Source: Streptomyces olindensis | GTDB lineage: Bacteria; Actinomycetota; Actinomycetes; Streptomycetales; Streptomycetaceae | Reading direction: 5' to 3' | NCBI GenBank assembly: GCA_000696115.1 | Contig: JJOH01000008.1 | Span: 1 to 64,000, forward strand | Length of the DNA: 64,000 nucleotides | Part shown: positions 47,834 to 57,473 of the stretch, piece after piece | Layout: each line of letters starts with the position of its first letter | Numbering within the stretch: the stretch's first letter is position 1 | Position numbers and translations under genes: made by a program | The notes under the pieces: generated by a model | What the model was told of the DNA's origin: nothing | What the model saw: only the letters and a program-made list of their open reading frames with translations | Database searches by the model: none

Positions 47834-50101
47834 TCAGCGTCCCAGGCGCCCGCGGACCATGCCGACCAGCGAGTTGAGTTCCTCGATGCGCATGCGGCGG
47901 GCGGCGATGAAGAAGATCCCGAGGAGAACGGCACCGCCGGCGAACACCGCGGCGAGCGAGCCCGCGACGCCCTGGCCGAGTGTGTGGCCGATGCCGTAGC
48001 AGGCCGCGCCGCTGAGCAGGGCGGCCGGGACGGACGCGATGCACAGCCGGGCGTAAGTCCGCAGGACCCGGGCGCCGTCGAGGTCCCCGCCCAGCCGCTT
48101 GCGCAGCCGGCGCCAGGCGACTCCGACGCCGATCGCGTAGGCCAGTCCGTACGAGGCCGCCATACCGACCACGGCCCAGCGGGACGGGATGACGAAGTAG
48201 CAGACCGCCGAGGCGCCGGCGTTGACCGCGGCGACGATGACCGTGTTGTAGAAGGGAGTTCGGGTGTCCTCGTAGGCGTAGAAGGCACGCAGGACCACGT
48301 ACTGCACGGAGTACGGGATCAGGCCGAGACCGAACGCCATCAGCATGTAGCCCATGTTGGTGGCCTCGCTGGTGCCGGAGGAGCCGAACATCAGCGTGCA
48401 CATGGGGATGCCGAGCGAGAGGAATCCAAACGCGATCGGCACGATCGCGACGGCGGTGGTGCGCAGGCCCTGGGAGATGTCGTCGCGGACGGCGCCACCG
48501 TCGCCCTCGGCCGCCGAGCGCGACAGGCGCGGTAGGAGGGCGGCCATGAGGGAGACCGTGATGATGGCCTGCGGCAGGCCCCAGATCAGCTGCGCGTTGG
48601 CGTAGGCGGAGACGCCGGTGCCGTCGACTGGCGAGGCCTTGCCCGCCGCGGTGGACAGCCAGATGACGACCATGGCGCCGGCCTGGTTCGCGAGGACGAA
48701 CAGGACCGTCCACTTGGCGAGCGTGACGGCCTTGCCGAGACCCTGGCCCTTCCAGTCGAAGCGCAGCCGCAGCCGGAAGCCGGTCTCCCGCAGGTAGGGG
48801 ATCATCGCCAGCGCCTGGACCACGAGACCGAGCAGGACACCGACGCCGAGGAGGCGCTGGCCCTCCGGCGGGATGGTCGTGACCTTCATCCCGGAGTCGG
48901 CGGCGGTGCCGTAGACGTAGATGAACATACCCAGCGTCACGATGATGACGATGTTGTTCAGGACCGGGGTCCACATCATCGCGCCGAACTTCCCGCGGGC
49001 GTTGAGGATCTGGCCCATCACCACGTGGACGCCCATGAAGAAGATCGTGGGCAGGAAGTACTGGGCGAAGGTGATGGCGACCTGGTTCGCCGCGGGATCA
49101 CTGGCGATCGAGGGAGACATCACTCGGATCAGGACGGGGGCGCCGAAAACCCCCAGTGCGGTGAGTGTGCCGAGCGCCACCATGACGAGGGTCAGTAGAC
49201 GGTTGGCGTATGCCTCGCCGCCGTCCTCGTCGTTCTTCATGGCGCGCACGAGCTGTGGCACGAAGACGGAGTTCAGACCGCCACCGACCGTGAGGATGTA
49301 GATCATCGTCGGCAACTGGTAGGCGACCTGGAAGGTGTCACCGAGGAAGCCGACGCCGATGGCCGACACGATCAGCGCGGAGCGCACGAAGCCGGTGAGG
49401 CGGGAGACCATCGTGCCCGCGGCCATCACGGCGCTGGACTTCATCAGGCCCGCGGCCCGGCCGGTCTTCTTGGGGGCGGGTGAGGCGGCGGGCTCCTGGG
49501 CGGACGTCTCGTCCACGGGGGGCGGCGTCGCCGCGGCCTGGTCGGGTGCCGCGTACTGGCCCTGTGCCATCGGGGCCGGGGAGGGGCCGGGGACCGAGGG
49601 CGACTCGTACGAGGGGTGGCCGCTGCTCTGCTGCTGGTCCCTGAAGAGGTGCGCGAAGGCGTCCGGCTCCTGGCGCGGCTCGCCCGCCTGGGAGACGAGG
49701 TCGTCGACACCCACGAACTGGGTGGTGCGGGGGTCGTCGCCGTACGGCAGGTGCCGGGTCGGGCCCTCCGGCTCCGGCGCGGGGGTCTGGGCCCATACCC
49801 GCGGGTCGGGGGCGTACGGCGACTGAGGAGGCTGGGCGTACATCTGATGCGGCGGGTACGTGCCCGGAGGGGGCGGCGGGTGCGCGGCGCGGTCGTAGAG
49901 CGCCTCGGCGACCGGGTCCTGGGCGGAGAGGTCCTGCGCCCGGTAGGGGTCCTGGGCGTAGGCGTCCTGGAGGTACATGTCCGCGGGCGGCTGCGGCGGC
50001 ACCTGGCCGTGCTGGGGCGGCGCGCCCTCGGGCCCGCCCGACTCGGGGTAGCCCGAGTCGCCCACGGCACGGCCGTGGTCACCGTCGTACGGCGCGTTCA
50101 T
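47834..50101 (-). CDS. murJ: Lipid II flippase MurJ (MviN)
   Basis: 755 aa. The first 210 residues are Pro/Gln/Tyr-rich, disordered and cytoplasmic. The rest is a MATE-like core of about 14 membrane segments with family blocks such as Ala-Gly-Thr-Met-Val-Ser-Arg-Leu-Thr-Gly-Phe-Val-Arg. It moves lipid II across the membrane for wall synthesis. Unlike mycobacterial MviN it ends after the transporter; the pseudokinase part is the next gene. ATG start, 43 bp after DUF6049. Confidence 0.95.
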   Translation of the reverse strand: MNAPYDGDHGRAVGDSGYPESGGPEGAPPQHGQVPPQPPADMYLQDAYAQDPYRAQDLSAQDPVAEALYDRAAHPPPPPGTYPPHQMYAQPPQSPYAPDPRVWAQTPAPEPEGPTRHLPYGDDPRTTQFVGVDDLVSQAGEPRQEPDAFAHLFRDQQQSSGHPSYESPSVPGPSPAPMAQGQYAAPDQAAATPPPVDETSAQEPAASPAPKKTGRAAGLMKSSAVMAAGTMVSRLTGFVRSALIVSAIGVGFLGDTFQVAYQLPTMIYILTVGGGLNSVFVPQLVRAMKNDEDGGEAYANRLLTLVMVALGTLTALGVFGAPVLIRVMSPSIASDPAANQVAITFAQYFLPTIFFMGVHVVMGQILNARGKFGAMMWTPVLNNIVIIVTLGMFIYVYGTAADSGMKVTTIPPEGQRLLGVGVLLGLVVQALAMIPYLRETGFRLRLRFDWKGQGLGKAVTLAKWTVLFVLANQAGAMVVIWLSTAAGKASPVDGTGVSAYANAQLIWGLPQAIITVSLMAALLPRLSRSAAEGDGGAVRDDISQGLRTTAVAIVPIAFGFLSLGIPMCTLMFGSSGTSEATNMGYMLMAFGLGLIPYSVQYVVLRAFYAYEDTRTPFYNTVIVAAVNAGASAVCYFVIPSRWAVVGMAASYGLAYAIGVGVAWRRLRKRLGGDLDGARVLRTYARLCIASVPAALLSGAACYGIGHTLGQGVAGSLAAVFAGGAVLLGIFFIAARRMRIEELNSLVGMVRGRLGR

Positions 50102-50144
50102 GGTTACCCCACCTCATCGTCCCGGGCCCACCGGCCACGACATC

Positions 50145-52550
50145 TCAACGGTCCACTCTCTCACCCGTGCCGGACGGGTCGGCGCTTTCCGCTGCGGTGT
50201 CCGGGGCCGGGTCACTCGGCTGCTCGGGGGCTTCTGCCCGGGAGCCGGTCTCGGACTCCTCCTTGAGACGGTCGCCGGGGGCCTCCGGGTTCTGCCGGGC
50301 GCCGACGGGGTCCTGCGGGCTGTCGGCGTCGTCGTCCGTCCCGGCGGTGCCGTCCTCGGCGGCCTCGCGTGCGGCCGCGCGCTTGCGCTGGGTGTACATC
50401 CGGAAGCCGGCGAGGACCAGGAGCAGGACGCCGCCGCCGATGACCAGCATGACGGTGGGCGTGACCTCGGTGACCTTCACATCGAAGGTGACGGCGGCAC
50501 CGTACGGCCGGCCGTCCTCCGTGTACAACTGCGCGACGACCTTGGCCCGGCCGTTGGCGTTGGCGGACGTGGTGAACTTCACCGACTGACTGTGGCCGCC
50601 GTTGACGGTGACCTGCTGCTCCTCGTAGGCGTCACCGCCGATCTTGAGGCGCGTCGGGTTCTGCGACGTGAGCCGCAGCTCCAGGTGCTCGACGCCTTGG
50701 ACCAGGTTGTTCTGGACGGTCACCGGGATCGTGGCGCTGCGGCCGGAGAGCTTGGTCTCCGACTTCTCGATCAGCTTCACGCTGCCGATGAGCCCGTCGA
50801 GGTACCCCTCGATGCCGCTGCGGTAGGTCGACGCCGCGACGTCGTCGCCGCGCCACGACGTGGACATCTCGCGGTTCATGGCCCGTCCGAAGGGGGTCAC
50901 GACCCGGGACTGGCGGGTCAGGATCACCTTGAACTTGTCGAGCTTGTCCTGCGTCTTCGCGATCTGCTCGAACGCGGCCTGTGGGAGCTCCTGGGCGCGC
51001 AGCGGGCGGGGATACGTGGAGGCCGGCGGCACCTTCGTGTTGGCCGCAGGGTCCGGCTTGGCCTTGGCGGCGGCGGAGAGGTCCTGCGGCTCGGACCAGT
51101 TTCCGCCTTCGAGGGCCGCCAGCGCCTCGGCCATGGCCTGGGCCTGGCTGACGGATGGCATGCGCTGCGGGGCGACGACGACGCTGCGCTGCTTGCCGGT
51201 CTGCAGGCCGAGCGTGAGGCTCTGGGCGAGGAAACGCTGCACGGCGAGCGTGGAGGCGGAGGCCTTCGTCAGGTTGCCCTGGAACGCCGTGGACAGCCTG
51301 GAGTCCGCGACGACCGCCGTGGTGCCGCCGCCGATGGGCCGGGCCGCGGAGGGCGTGTACGACAGGTTGTCCTGGAGGCTGTCGCTGCGGGCGATCACCT
51401 TGTCGGCACCCGCGGAGGTCGCGACCTTCACGATCGACGGGTCGACGGCGCCGTCCACGGGCCACGCGAAGTCCGTGGACGGTTTCACGTGGAGGATCGT
51501 CTCCACCGTGTCGTCGACGACGTCGGTGGCTTCCTTGAAGTGGCTCAGGGAACCGGTGACCTTCGTGCCATGGTGGGCGAGCGAGGCGAGGTCCGGGTCG
51601 CCGAACGGCAGGGCGACGACGTCCTTGCCCGCGACCGCCTGCTGGAGCTCCGCGAGCCAGTTCTTGGCGATCTCCTGGCTCTTGCCCGGGGTGGTGGTGC
51701 CGTCCGCGCCGCGGATCTCGTAGCTCTTCGTCATCGCGTCGACGGAGGCCAGCAGATCCGGATCGACTACCCACGTGACGTCGAGGCCCTTGCCCAGCGA
51801 CACCATCTGGTCGAGGCGGCCGCCCGGCGCGATCTCCTCGGCCAGCTTGTCGTCGCGGAAGACCGGCGTCTGCTGCTCGTTCGACCCCGTCTCGGCGGCC
51901 ATGTGGGCCGTGGAGACGAGCGGCCAGAGGAAGGTGGTCTTCGTCTTCGTGCCGGCCTCTTCCGGCTGCCACGGCAGGAACGTGCGCTGGATGCCGAGGA
52001 CCTGGTCCCAGGGCTGCGCGGCGGTCTCCCCGGAGAGCGAGACGGCCAGCTGGTAGACGCCGTCCTCGCCGAGGTCCAGCTCGTCCACCGGCACGGAGAT
52101 GTTGAAGGGCTCCGCCACGCCGGGGATGAGCTTGGGGAACTTCTCCGCGTACTTGCCGCCGATCTCCTCGCCGACGGGGCCCTGGACGTCGTCGCTCTTC
52201 TTGGCGAGGGTGTCGATGGACGAGCGGGTGTCGATCGAGGGTCCCACCCGCAGATCGACGTGGGCGTCGGTGACGGCCTGCTTGCCGTTGTTGGTGACCG
52301 TGCCCGACACGGTCACCGTGTCCCCCTCCGTGGGGGCGCTGGGGCTGAGCGAGTCGACCGCGACGGACACCGAGCCGGCGCCGGAGGCAGCCTGCGGGGA
52401 CTCCTGCCCGGCCGCGTCGGCGGGGGCCGCGGCCGGCAACTGGAGGAGTCCGGCCAGCAGGGGCGCACCGGCGAGCAGTGCTCCTGTGCGCCGCAGCCAC
52501 CGGCGGGCAGGTGAGGCACTGGTCCCCTGGAAGTCTGCCGCCTCGGCCAC
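50145..52550 (-). CDS. DUF6049 family exported protein
   Basis: 801 aa. Signal peptide (basic start, hydrophobic core near 20-40, Ala-rich cleavage near 46). A long outer region of Ig-like modules and an alpha/beta part follows, then one membrane segment near 710-732. A basic then acidic Pro/Glu-rich cytoplasmic tail ends it. The mycobacterial gene in this slot is Rv3909, of unknown function. Its fixed link to murJ suggests a role with lipid II or wall export, which is inference. GTG start; divergent from the CCA-enzyme gene. Confidence 0.9.
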   Translation of the reverse strand: MAEAADFQGTSASPARRWLRRTGALLAGAPLLAGLLQLPAAAPADAAGQESPQAASGAGSVSVAVDSLSPSAPTEGDTVTVSGTVTNNGKQAVTDAHVDLRVGPSIDTRSSIDTLAKKSDDVQGPVGEEIGGKYAEKFPKLIPGVAEPFNISVPVDELDLGEDGVYQLAVSLSGETAAQPWDQVLGIQRTFLPWQPEEAGTKTKTTFLWPLVSTAHMAAETGSNEQQTPVFRDDKLAEEIAPGGRLDQMVSLGKGLDVTWVVDPDLLASVDAMTKSYEIRGADGTTTPGKSQEIAKNWLAELQQAVAGKDVVALPFGDPDLASLAHHGTKVTGSLSHFKEATDVVDDTVETILHVKPSTDFAWPVDGAVDPSIVKVATSAGADKVIARSDSLQDNLSYTPSAARPIGGGTTAVVADSRLSTAFQGNLTKASASTLAVQRFLAQSLTLGLQTGKQRSVVVAPQRMPSVSQAQAMAEALAALEGGNWSEPQDLSAAAKAKPDPAANTKVPPASTYPRPLRAQELPQAAFEQIAKTQDKLDKFKVILTRQSRVVTPFGRAMNREMSTSWRGDDVAASTYRSGIEGYLDGLIGSVKLIEKSETKLSGRSATIPVTVQNNLVQGVEHLELRLTSQNPTRLKIGGDAYEEQQVTVNGGHSQSVKFTTSANANGRAKVVAQLYTEDGRPYGAAVTFDVKVTEVTPTVMLVIGGGVLLLVLAGFRMYTQRKRAAAREAAEDGTAGTDDDADSPQDPVGARQNPEAPGDRLKEESETGSRAEAPEQPSDPAPDTAAESADPSGTGERVDR

Positions 52551-52805
52551 GCGCTCGCCCGTCCCTCGTCGTCGTCAGTGGTCGTCGGAATGTGCGTCCA
52601 CGCATGGTAACGATGCGCGCTGAGGGGAAGTGCCGCGGTCCGCTCGACAAGATCGCGGGCTGATGGCGGGCTGTCCGGTATGCGGCGTATGGCGGTGAGC
52701 GGTCCTTTGCTTCTCGAGGGCGGGCCTTGTGCGCCTATTGACGGACGTGTCCGCACCGGTAATGGGGGAGCTCGCGGTCGCCCGGGCCACGTACCCTCTT
52801 CTGTT

Positions 52806-54251
52806 GTGCCGAACGCCAACGAAGAAAAGTCCAGTGCCCTGAGCCAGGTGCAGCACCGCGCGGTGAGTGAACTGCTGCGGGTCGCTCCTGTCGCCGACGA
52901 CCTCGCCCGCCGCTTCCAGGAGGCCGGGTTCTCACTTGCCCTGGTCGGCGGCTCGGTCCGGGACGCGCTGCTGGGCCGGCTCGGCAACGACCTGGACTTC
53001 ACGACCGACGCCCGCCCGCAGGACGTGCTCAAGATCGTCCGCCCGTGGGCGGACGCCGTCTGGGAGGTCGGGATCGCCTTCGGCACGGTCGGCGCCCACA
53101 AGGGCGGATACCAGATCGAGGTGACCACCTACCGGTCGGAGGCGTACGACCGCACCTCACGCAAGCCCGAGGTCTCCTACGGCGACTCCATCGAGGAGGA
53201 CCTCGTCCGCCGTGATTTCACGGTGAACGCGATGGCCGTCGCGTTGCCGGAGAAGGAGTTCGTCGACCCGCACGGTGGGCTGGAGGACCTTGCGTCGCGT
53301 GTGCTGCGCACGCCTGGCACTCCTGAGGAGTCCTTCTCGGACGACCCGCTCCGGATGATGCGGGCCGCGCGGTTCGCGGCTCAGCTCGACTTCGAGGTCG
53401 CCCCGGACGTCGTCACGGCGATGAAGGAGATGGCCGGGCGGATCGAGATCGTCTCGGCCGAGCGGGTACGGGACGAGCTGAACAAGCTGATCCTCTCGCC
53501 CCACCCGCGCAAGGGACTGTCGCTGCTCGTGGAGACCGGCCTCGCCGACCACGTGCTGCCTGAGCTGCCGGCCCTGCGCCTGGAGCGTGACGAGCACCAC
53601 CGGCACAAGGACGTCTACGACCACACGCTGATCGTCCTGGAGCAGGCGATGGCGCTGGAGGACGACGGCCCTGATCTGACGCTGCGGCTGGCCGCCCTGC
53701 TGCACGACATCGGCAAGCCGCGCACACGGCGCTTCGAGAAGGACGGCCGGGTCTCGTTCCACCACCACGAGGTGGTCGGGGCGAAGATGACCAAGAAGCG
53801 CATGACGGCTTTGAAGTACTCCAACGAGCTGGTGAAGGACGTCTCACGGCTGGTCGAGCTCCACCTGCGCTTCCACGGCTACGGCACCGGTGAGTGGACG
53901 GACTCGGCGGTCCGCCGTTACGTCCGTGACGCCGGCCCGCTCCTCGACCGGCTGCACAAGCTGACCCGCTCGGACTGCACCACACGCAACAAGCGGAAGG
54001 CAGCGGCTCTGTCGCGGGCGTACGACGGCCTGGAGGAGCGGATCGCCAAACTCCAGGAGCAGGAGGAGCTGGACTCGATCCGCCCGGACCTCGACGGCAA
54101 CCAGATCATGGAGATCCTGGGCGTCGGTCCCGGTCCGGTCATCGGCCGCGCGTACAAGCACATGCTGGAGCTGCGGCTGGAGCACGGGCCGATGGAGCAT
54201 GACGCAGCCGTGGCCGCCCTCAAGGAGTGGTGGGCCGTCCAGGAAGGCTGA
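52806..54251 (+). CDS. cca: CCA tRNA nucleotidyltransferase (PcnB/Cca family)
   Basis: 481 aa from GTG 52806. The nucleotidyltransferase head has Gly-Gly-Ser-Val-Arg-Asp and the catalytic Asp-Leu-Asp-Phe-Thr-Thr-Asp-Ala. A tRNA-binding region and a C-terminal HD domain (His-Asp-Ile-Gly-Lys-Pro) follow. It adds or repairs the 3' CCA of tRNAs; poly(A) activity cannot be excluded by sequence. No ribosome site is seen, and TACCCT at 52792-52797 would place transcription start at or near the GTG, so it may be leaderless. Divergent from DUF6049 (255-bp gap). Confidence 0.93.
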   Translation: MPNANEEKSSALSQVQHRAVSELLRVAPVADDLARRFQEAGFSLALVGGSVRDALLGRLGNDLDFTTDARPQDVLKIVRPWADAVWEVGIAFGTVGAHKGGYQIEVTTYRSEAYDRTSRKPEVSYGDSIEEDLVRRDFTVNAMAVALPEKEFVDPHGGLEDLASRVLRTPGTPEESFSDDPLRMMRAARFAAQLDFEVAPDVVTAMKEMAGRIEIVSAERVRDELNKLILSPHPRKGLSLLVETGLADHVLPELPALRLERDEHHRHKDVYDHTLIVLEQAMALEDDGPDLTLRLAALLHDIGKPRTRRFEKDGRVSFHHHEVVGAKMTKKRMTALKYSNELVKDVSRLVELHLRFHGYGTGEWTDSAVRRYVRDAGPLLDRLHKLTRSDCTTRNKRKAAALSRAYDGLEERIAKLQEQEELDSIRPDLDGNQIMEILGVGPGPVIGRAYKHMLELRLEHGPMEHDAAVAALKEWWAVQEG

Positions 54252-54270
54252 GGCTGTGAAACGGGGCGAT

Positions 54271-54284
54271 GTTTCACGTGAAAC
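54271..54284. other. parS: parS site (perfect) after the CCA-enzyme gene
   Basis: GTTTCACGTGAAAC 19 bp after the stop codon, inside an 18-bp palindrome ATG-to-CAT. A second parS lies 51 bp further. Confidence 0.93.
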
Positions 54285-54308
54285 ATGACCCCGCGGGAGA
54301 CAGAACAT

Positions 54309-54348
54309 AGCGAGGGGCGGTGTTTCACGTGAAACACCGCCCCTCGCT
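54309..54348. terminator. 40-bp perfect palindrome: bidirectional terminator centred on parS
   Basis: AGCGAGGGGCGGTGTTTCAC (54309-54328) is followed without a gap by its exact reverse complement (54329-54348). It lies between convergent genes and, as a GC-rich stem, should end transcription from both sides. Its middle 14 bp are a perfect parS. Confidence 0.8.
54322..54335. other. parS: parS site (perfect) at the centre of a terminator palindrome
   Basis: GTTTCACGTGAAAC forming the exact centre of the 40-bp palindrome 54309-54348, between convergent genes. Confidence 0.93.
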
Positions 54349-54357
54349 GCGTCTGCC

Positions 54358-54870
54358 CTACTTCTTGTGGTCCTTCAGGCAGAGCAGGAAGTCCTTGCCG
54401 TCACCGCTCTGGGTGTACACGTACTGGAAGTCCTTGGCCTCGGCCTCGCACTTGCTGGACGCCATGGCGTCCGTGAGGAACTTGCCCTCGACCTTGGCGA
54501 GCACCTCGTACTGGGCCTTCGCGTCACCACAGTCGACGACCTCGAGGTCCGGGTTGTTGTCGTTGGTGCTGCCGCGGTGCATGCAGTCGCCGACCGCTGC
54601 CGTGTTGGCGTCGTCCCGGCTGGCTATGTAACCGCCGATGGCGACGCTCGCCACGGCGAGGACGATCACGATGTTCTTGATGGTCTTGAAGCTGAGCTTG
54701 CGGCCGGACGGCTGCGGGGGAACCGGGGCGTAAGGAGCCGCGCCCTGGGGCGGGAAGCCGGGCTGGCCGGGCTGCTGGGGATAGCCGCCCTGCGGCGGGT
54801 ACGGGGCCTGGGGCTGACCCGCGGGCTGGCCCTGTGCGAACGGGTTGCCCTGGGGCGGCGGAGTAGTCAC
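54358..54870 (-). CDS. LppU/SCO3897 family membrane protein
   Basis: 170 aa. A Pro/Gln/Gly-rich cytoplasmic N-terminus (about 1-55) and one membrane segment (about 67-83) precede a small outer domain. The domain has three Cys (near 95, 113 and 140, plus one near the end) that could form disulfides. It starts after Ala-Val-Gly-Asp-Cys, as in LppU-type proteins. No lipobox. Function unknown; the family is named after the S. coelicolor protein in this slot. GTG start with AGGGGGA upstream. Confidence 0.85.
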   Translation of the reverse strand: MTTPPPQGNPFAQGQPAGQPQAPYPPQGGYPQQPGQPGFPPQGAAPYAPVPPQPSGRKLSFKTIKNIVIVLAVASVAIGGYIASRDDANTAAVGDCMHRGSTNDNNPDLEVVDCGDAKAQYEVLAKVEGKFLTDAMASSKCEAEAKDFQYVYTQSGDGKDFLLCLKDHKK

Positions 54871-54994
54871 TTGGGGGTCCCCCTAGAACATGGAAGAGTG
54901 ACGCGAACATGTCGCGAGATAAGACCCACGTAAGGTAGCGGTCCCCACTGACACCCCAGTAGTCAGATGTGACTCTGTGGCATTGATGTGACAC

Positions 54995-56257
54995 TTACTG
55001 GCGGCCAAACCCGCCCATAGTCACCGCTACTGCCGCGTAGATAACGGCGATCGTGATCACCAGAGGCACGGACCGGCCGTCCGGCGGCAGCATCAGCGCG
55101 GCAACGGCGGCCGCTCCGACGAAGAAGACGTTGAAAAGGACGTCGTAGACCGAGAAGATCCGGCCACGGAAGCCGTCGTCGACGGACGACTGGACGATGG
55201 TGTCCGTAGCGATCTTGGCTCCCTGGGTCGTCAGGCCCAGGACGAAGGCCGCGGCCAGCAGCGGGGCGGTGGCGAACGGCAGGCCGAGAGCCGGCTCCAG
55301 CAGCGCGGCAGCGCCCGCGCACACCACGATCCAGCGGCCGGGGCCCAGCCGCCCCGCGGTCCAGGGCGTCACCACGGCGGCCGCGAAGAAGCCCGCGCCG
55401 GAGACGCCCAACGCCAGCCCGAGCAGCGCGAGTCCCTCGTCCGTCGACGAGGTGAGCGCGTACCGGCAGAGCATCAGGAGCATGACCAGCAGGGCGCCGT
55501 AGCAGAACCGCATCAGCGACATCGCCGCGAGCGCCCAGGCCGCCTCCCGGCGCTGCGGCGCTGCCAGGTGACGTACCCCCGCCACCAGATCGCGGACGGT
55601 GCCCGTGATCGCCGTCCCGATGCGCACACGGGCCAAGGTCCGGTCTGGGCCGAGGAGTTCCCGCGCCATGCTCAGCGAGGCCAGGGCCGCGCACAGATAC
55701 AGCCCGGCCGCCACGAGCACCACGGCGGCGTCGGAGTCCGCCACCACCAGGCGGACGACGAAGGCGAGGCCGCCGCCCGCGGTCGCCGCCAGCGTTCCGG
55801 CGGTCGGGGAGAGGGAGTTGGCGAGGACCAGGCGCTCGGCGTCGACCACCCGCGGCAGGGCGGCGGACAGGCCCGAGAGGACGAAGCGGTTGACGGCGGT
55901 GACGCACAGGGCGGAGACGTAGAAGAGCCAGTCGGGTACCGGACTGAGTATCAGCACGGCCGTCGCCGAGGCGAGCAGGGCGCGCAACAGGCTGCCGTAC
56001 AGCAGGACCTGACGGCGCCGCCAGCGGTCCAGCAGGACGCCGGCGAACGGGCCGACGAGCGAGTACGGGAGCAGCAGCACCGCCATCGCCGAGGCGACCG
56101 CGGCCGCCGAGGTCTGCTTCTCCGGGGAGAAGACGACGTACGCGGCGAGCGCGACCTGGTAGACGCCGTCGGCACCCTGGGAGAGCAGGCGCACGGCGAG
56201 CAGGCGCCGGAAGCCCTGGAAGCGCAACAGGACGCGCAGGTCACGGACGACGGCCAT
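54995..56257 (-). CDS. Major facilitator superfamily transporter
   Basis: 420 aa from ATG 56257 with GAGG upstream; an in-frame GTG 15 bp upstream has no ribosome site. Twelve hydrophobic segments and the MFS loop signature near segment 2-3 (Gly-Val-Leu-Leu-Asp-Arg-Trp-Arg-Arg-Arg) are visible. Substrate unknown; an efflux role is common for this group. It lies downstream of ino1 in the same direction, but the strong palindrome at 56280 separates them. Confidence 0.9.
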   Translation of the reverse strand: MAVVRDLRVLLRFQGFRRLLAVRLLSQGADGVYQVALAAYVVFSPEKQTSAAAVASAMAVLLLPYSLVGPFAGVLLDRWRRRQVLLYGSLLRALLASATAVLILSPVPDWLFYVSALCVTAVNRFVLSGLSAALPRVVDAERLVLANSLSPTAGTLAATAGGGLAFVVRLVVADSDAAVVLVAAGLYLCAALASLSMARELLGPDRTLARVRIGTAITGTVRDLVAGVRHLAAPQRREAAWALAAMSLMRFCYGALLVMLLMLCRYALTSSTDEGLALLGLALGVSGAGFFAAAVVTPWTAGRLGPGRWIVVCAGAAALLEPALGLPFATAPLLAAAFVLGLTTQGAKIATDTIVQSSVDDGFRGRIFSVYDVLFNVFFVGAAAVAALMLPPDGRSVPLVITIAVIYAAVAVTMGGFGRQ

Positions 56258-56279
56258 GGGGCACAGCCTCACATACGGG

Positions 56280-56313
56280 GAGGGTCCCCGGGTCGTACGA
56301 CCCGGGGACCCTC
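56280..56313 (-). terminator. Perfect 34-bp palindrome, terminator after ino1
   Basis: GAGGGTCCCCGGGTCGT and its exact reverse complement, 33 bp past the ino1 stop and 22 bp before the MFS start. Confidence 0.75.
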
Positions 56314-56346
56314 ACAGCCCTGGCAGGAGCGATCAGTTGCGGCGCG

Positions 56347-57429
56347 TCAGCGCTCGACCTCACCCTGGATGAACTTCTCGACGTTCTCGCGGGCCTCGTC
56401 GTCGAAGTACTGCACGGGCGGGGACTTCATGAAGTAGCTCGACGCGGAGAGCACGGGGCCGCCGATGCCGCGGTCCTTGGCGATCTTCGCGGCGCGCAGG
56501 GCGTCGATGATGACGCCGGCGGAGTTCGGGGAGTCCCAGACCTCGAGCTTGTACTCGAGGTTCAGCGGGACGTCACCGAAGGCGCGGCCCTCGAGGCGGA
56601 CGTAGGCCCACTTGCGGTCGTCCAGCCAGGCGACGTAGTCGGACGGGCCGATGTGGACGTTGCCCTCGCCCAGGTCGCGGTCGCGGATCTGGGAGGTGAC
56701 GGCCTGCGTCTTGGAGATCTTCTTCGACTCGAGGCGGTCGCGCTCGAGCATGTTCTTGAAGTCCATGTTGCCGCCGACGTTCAGCTGCATCGTGCGGTCC
56801 AGGATGACGCCGCGGTCCTCGAACAGCTTCGCCATGACGCGGTGCGTGATGGTGGCGCCGACCTGCGACTTGATGTCGTCGCCGACGATCGGGACGCCCG
56901 CCTCGGTGAACTTGTCCGCCCACTCCTTGGTGCCGGCGATGAAGACCGGAAGGGCGTTGACGAAGGCGACCTTGGCGTCGATGGCGCACTGGGCGTAGAA
57001 CTTCGCCGCGTCCTCGGAACCGACGGGCAGGTAGCAGACGAGGACGTCGACCTGCTTGTCCTTGAGGACCTGGACGACGTCGACGGGCTCCTCGGCGGAC
57101 TCCTCGATGGTCTCGCGGTAGTACTTGCCGAGGCCGTCGAGGGTGTGGCCGCGCTGGACCGTCACACCGGTGCGGGGTACATCGCAGATCTTGATGGTGT
57201 TGTTCTCGGAGGCGCCGATGGCGTCCGCGAGGTCGAGACCGACCTTCTTGGCGTCCACGTCGAACGCGGCGACGAACTCCACGTCGCGGACGTGGTAGTC
57301 GCCGAACTGGACGTGCATCAGGCCCGGCACCTTGGACGCCGGGTCGGCGTCCTTGTAGTACTCGACTCCCTGCACCAGCGATGCGGCGCAGTTGCCCACG
57401 CCGACGATGGCTACGCGAACCGAACCCAT
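56347..57429 (-). CDS. ino1: Inositol-3-phosphate synthase
   Basis: 360 aa from ATG 57429 (GGGAGC upstream). NAD-binding Gly-Val-Gly-Asn-Cys-Ala near 10-15 and family blocks including [10 protein letters not shown], Leu-Asn-Val-Gly-Gly-Asn-Met-Asp-Phe, and Gly-Pro-Ser-Asp-Tyr-Val. It converts glucose 6-phosphate to inositol 3-phosphate, precursor of phosphatidylinositol and mycothiol. It follows the PadR gene after 44 bp and is probably co-transcribed and repressed with it. Confidence 0.95.
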   Translation of the reverse strand: MGSVRVAIVGVGNCAASLVQGVEYYKDADPASKVPGLMHVQFGDYHVRDVEFVAAFDVDAKKVGLDLADAIGASENNTIKICDVPRTGVTVQRGHTLDGLGKYYRETIEESAEEPVDVVQVLKDKQVDVLVCYLPVGSEDAAKFYAQCAIDAKVAFVNALPVFIAGTKEWADKFTEAGVPIVGDDIKSQVGATITHRVMAKLFEDRGVILDRTMQLNVGGNMDFKNMLERDRLESKKISKTQAVTSQIRDRDLGEGNVHIGPSDYVAWLDDRKWAYVRLEGRAFGDVPLNLEYKLEVWDSPNSAGVIIDALRAAKIAKDRGIGGPVLSASSYFMKSPPVQYFDDEARENVEKFIQGEVER

Positions 57430-57473
57430 TCCGGTTGCTCCCTGTGTGTACGAGTGAGGCCCTCGGCGGGCTC

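Noticed and set aside
51482-51495. GTTTCACGTGGAGG in the DUF6049 gene as a parS
   Set aside because: Three mismatches, all in one half-site; only the left half matches.
56280-56313. 34-bp palindrome as a PadR or other operator for the MFS gene
   Set aside because: It directly follows the ino1 stop, is very GC-rich, and fits a terminator better; it shares nothing with the padR palindrome.
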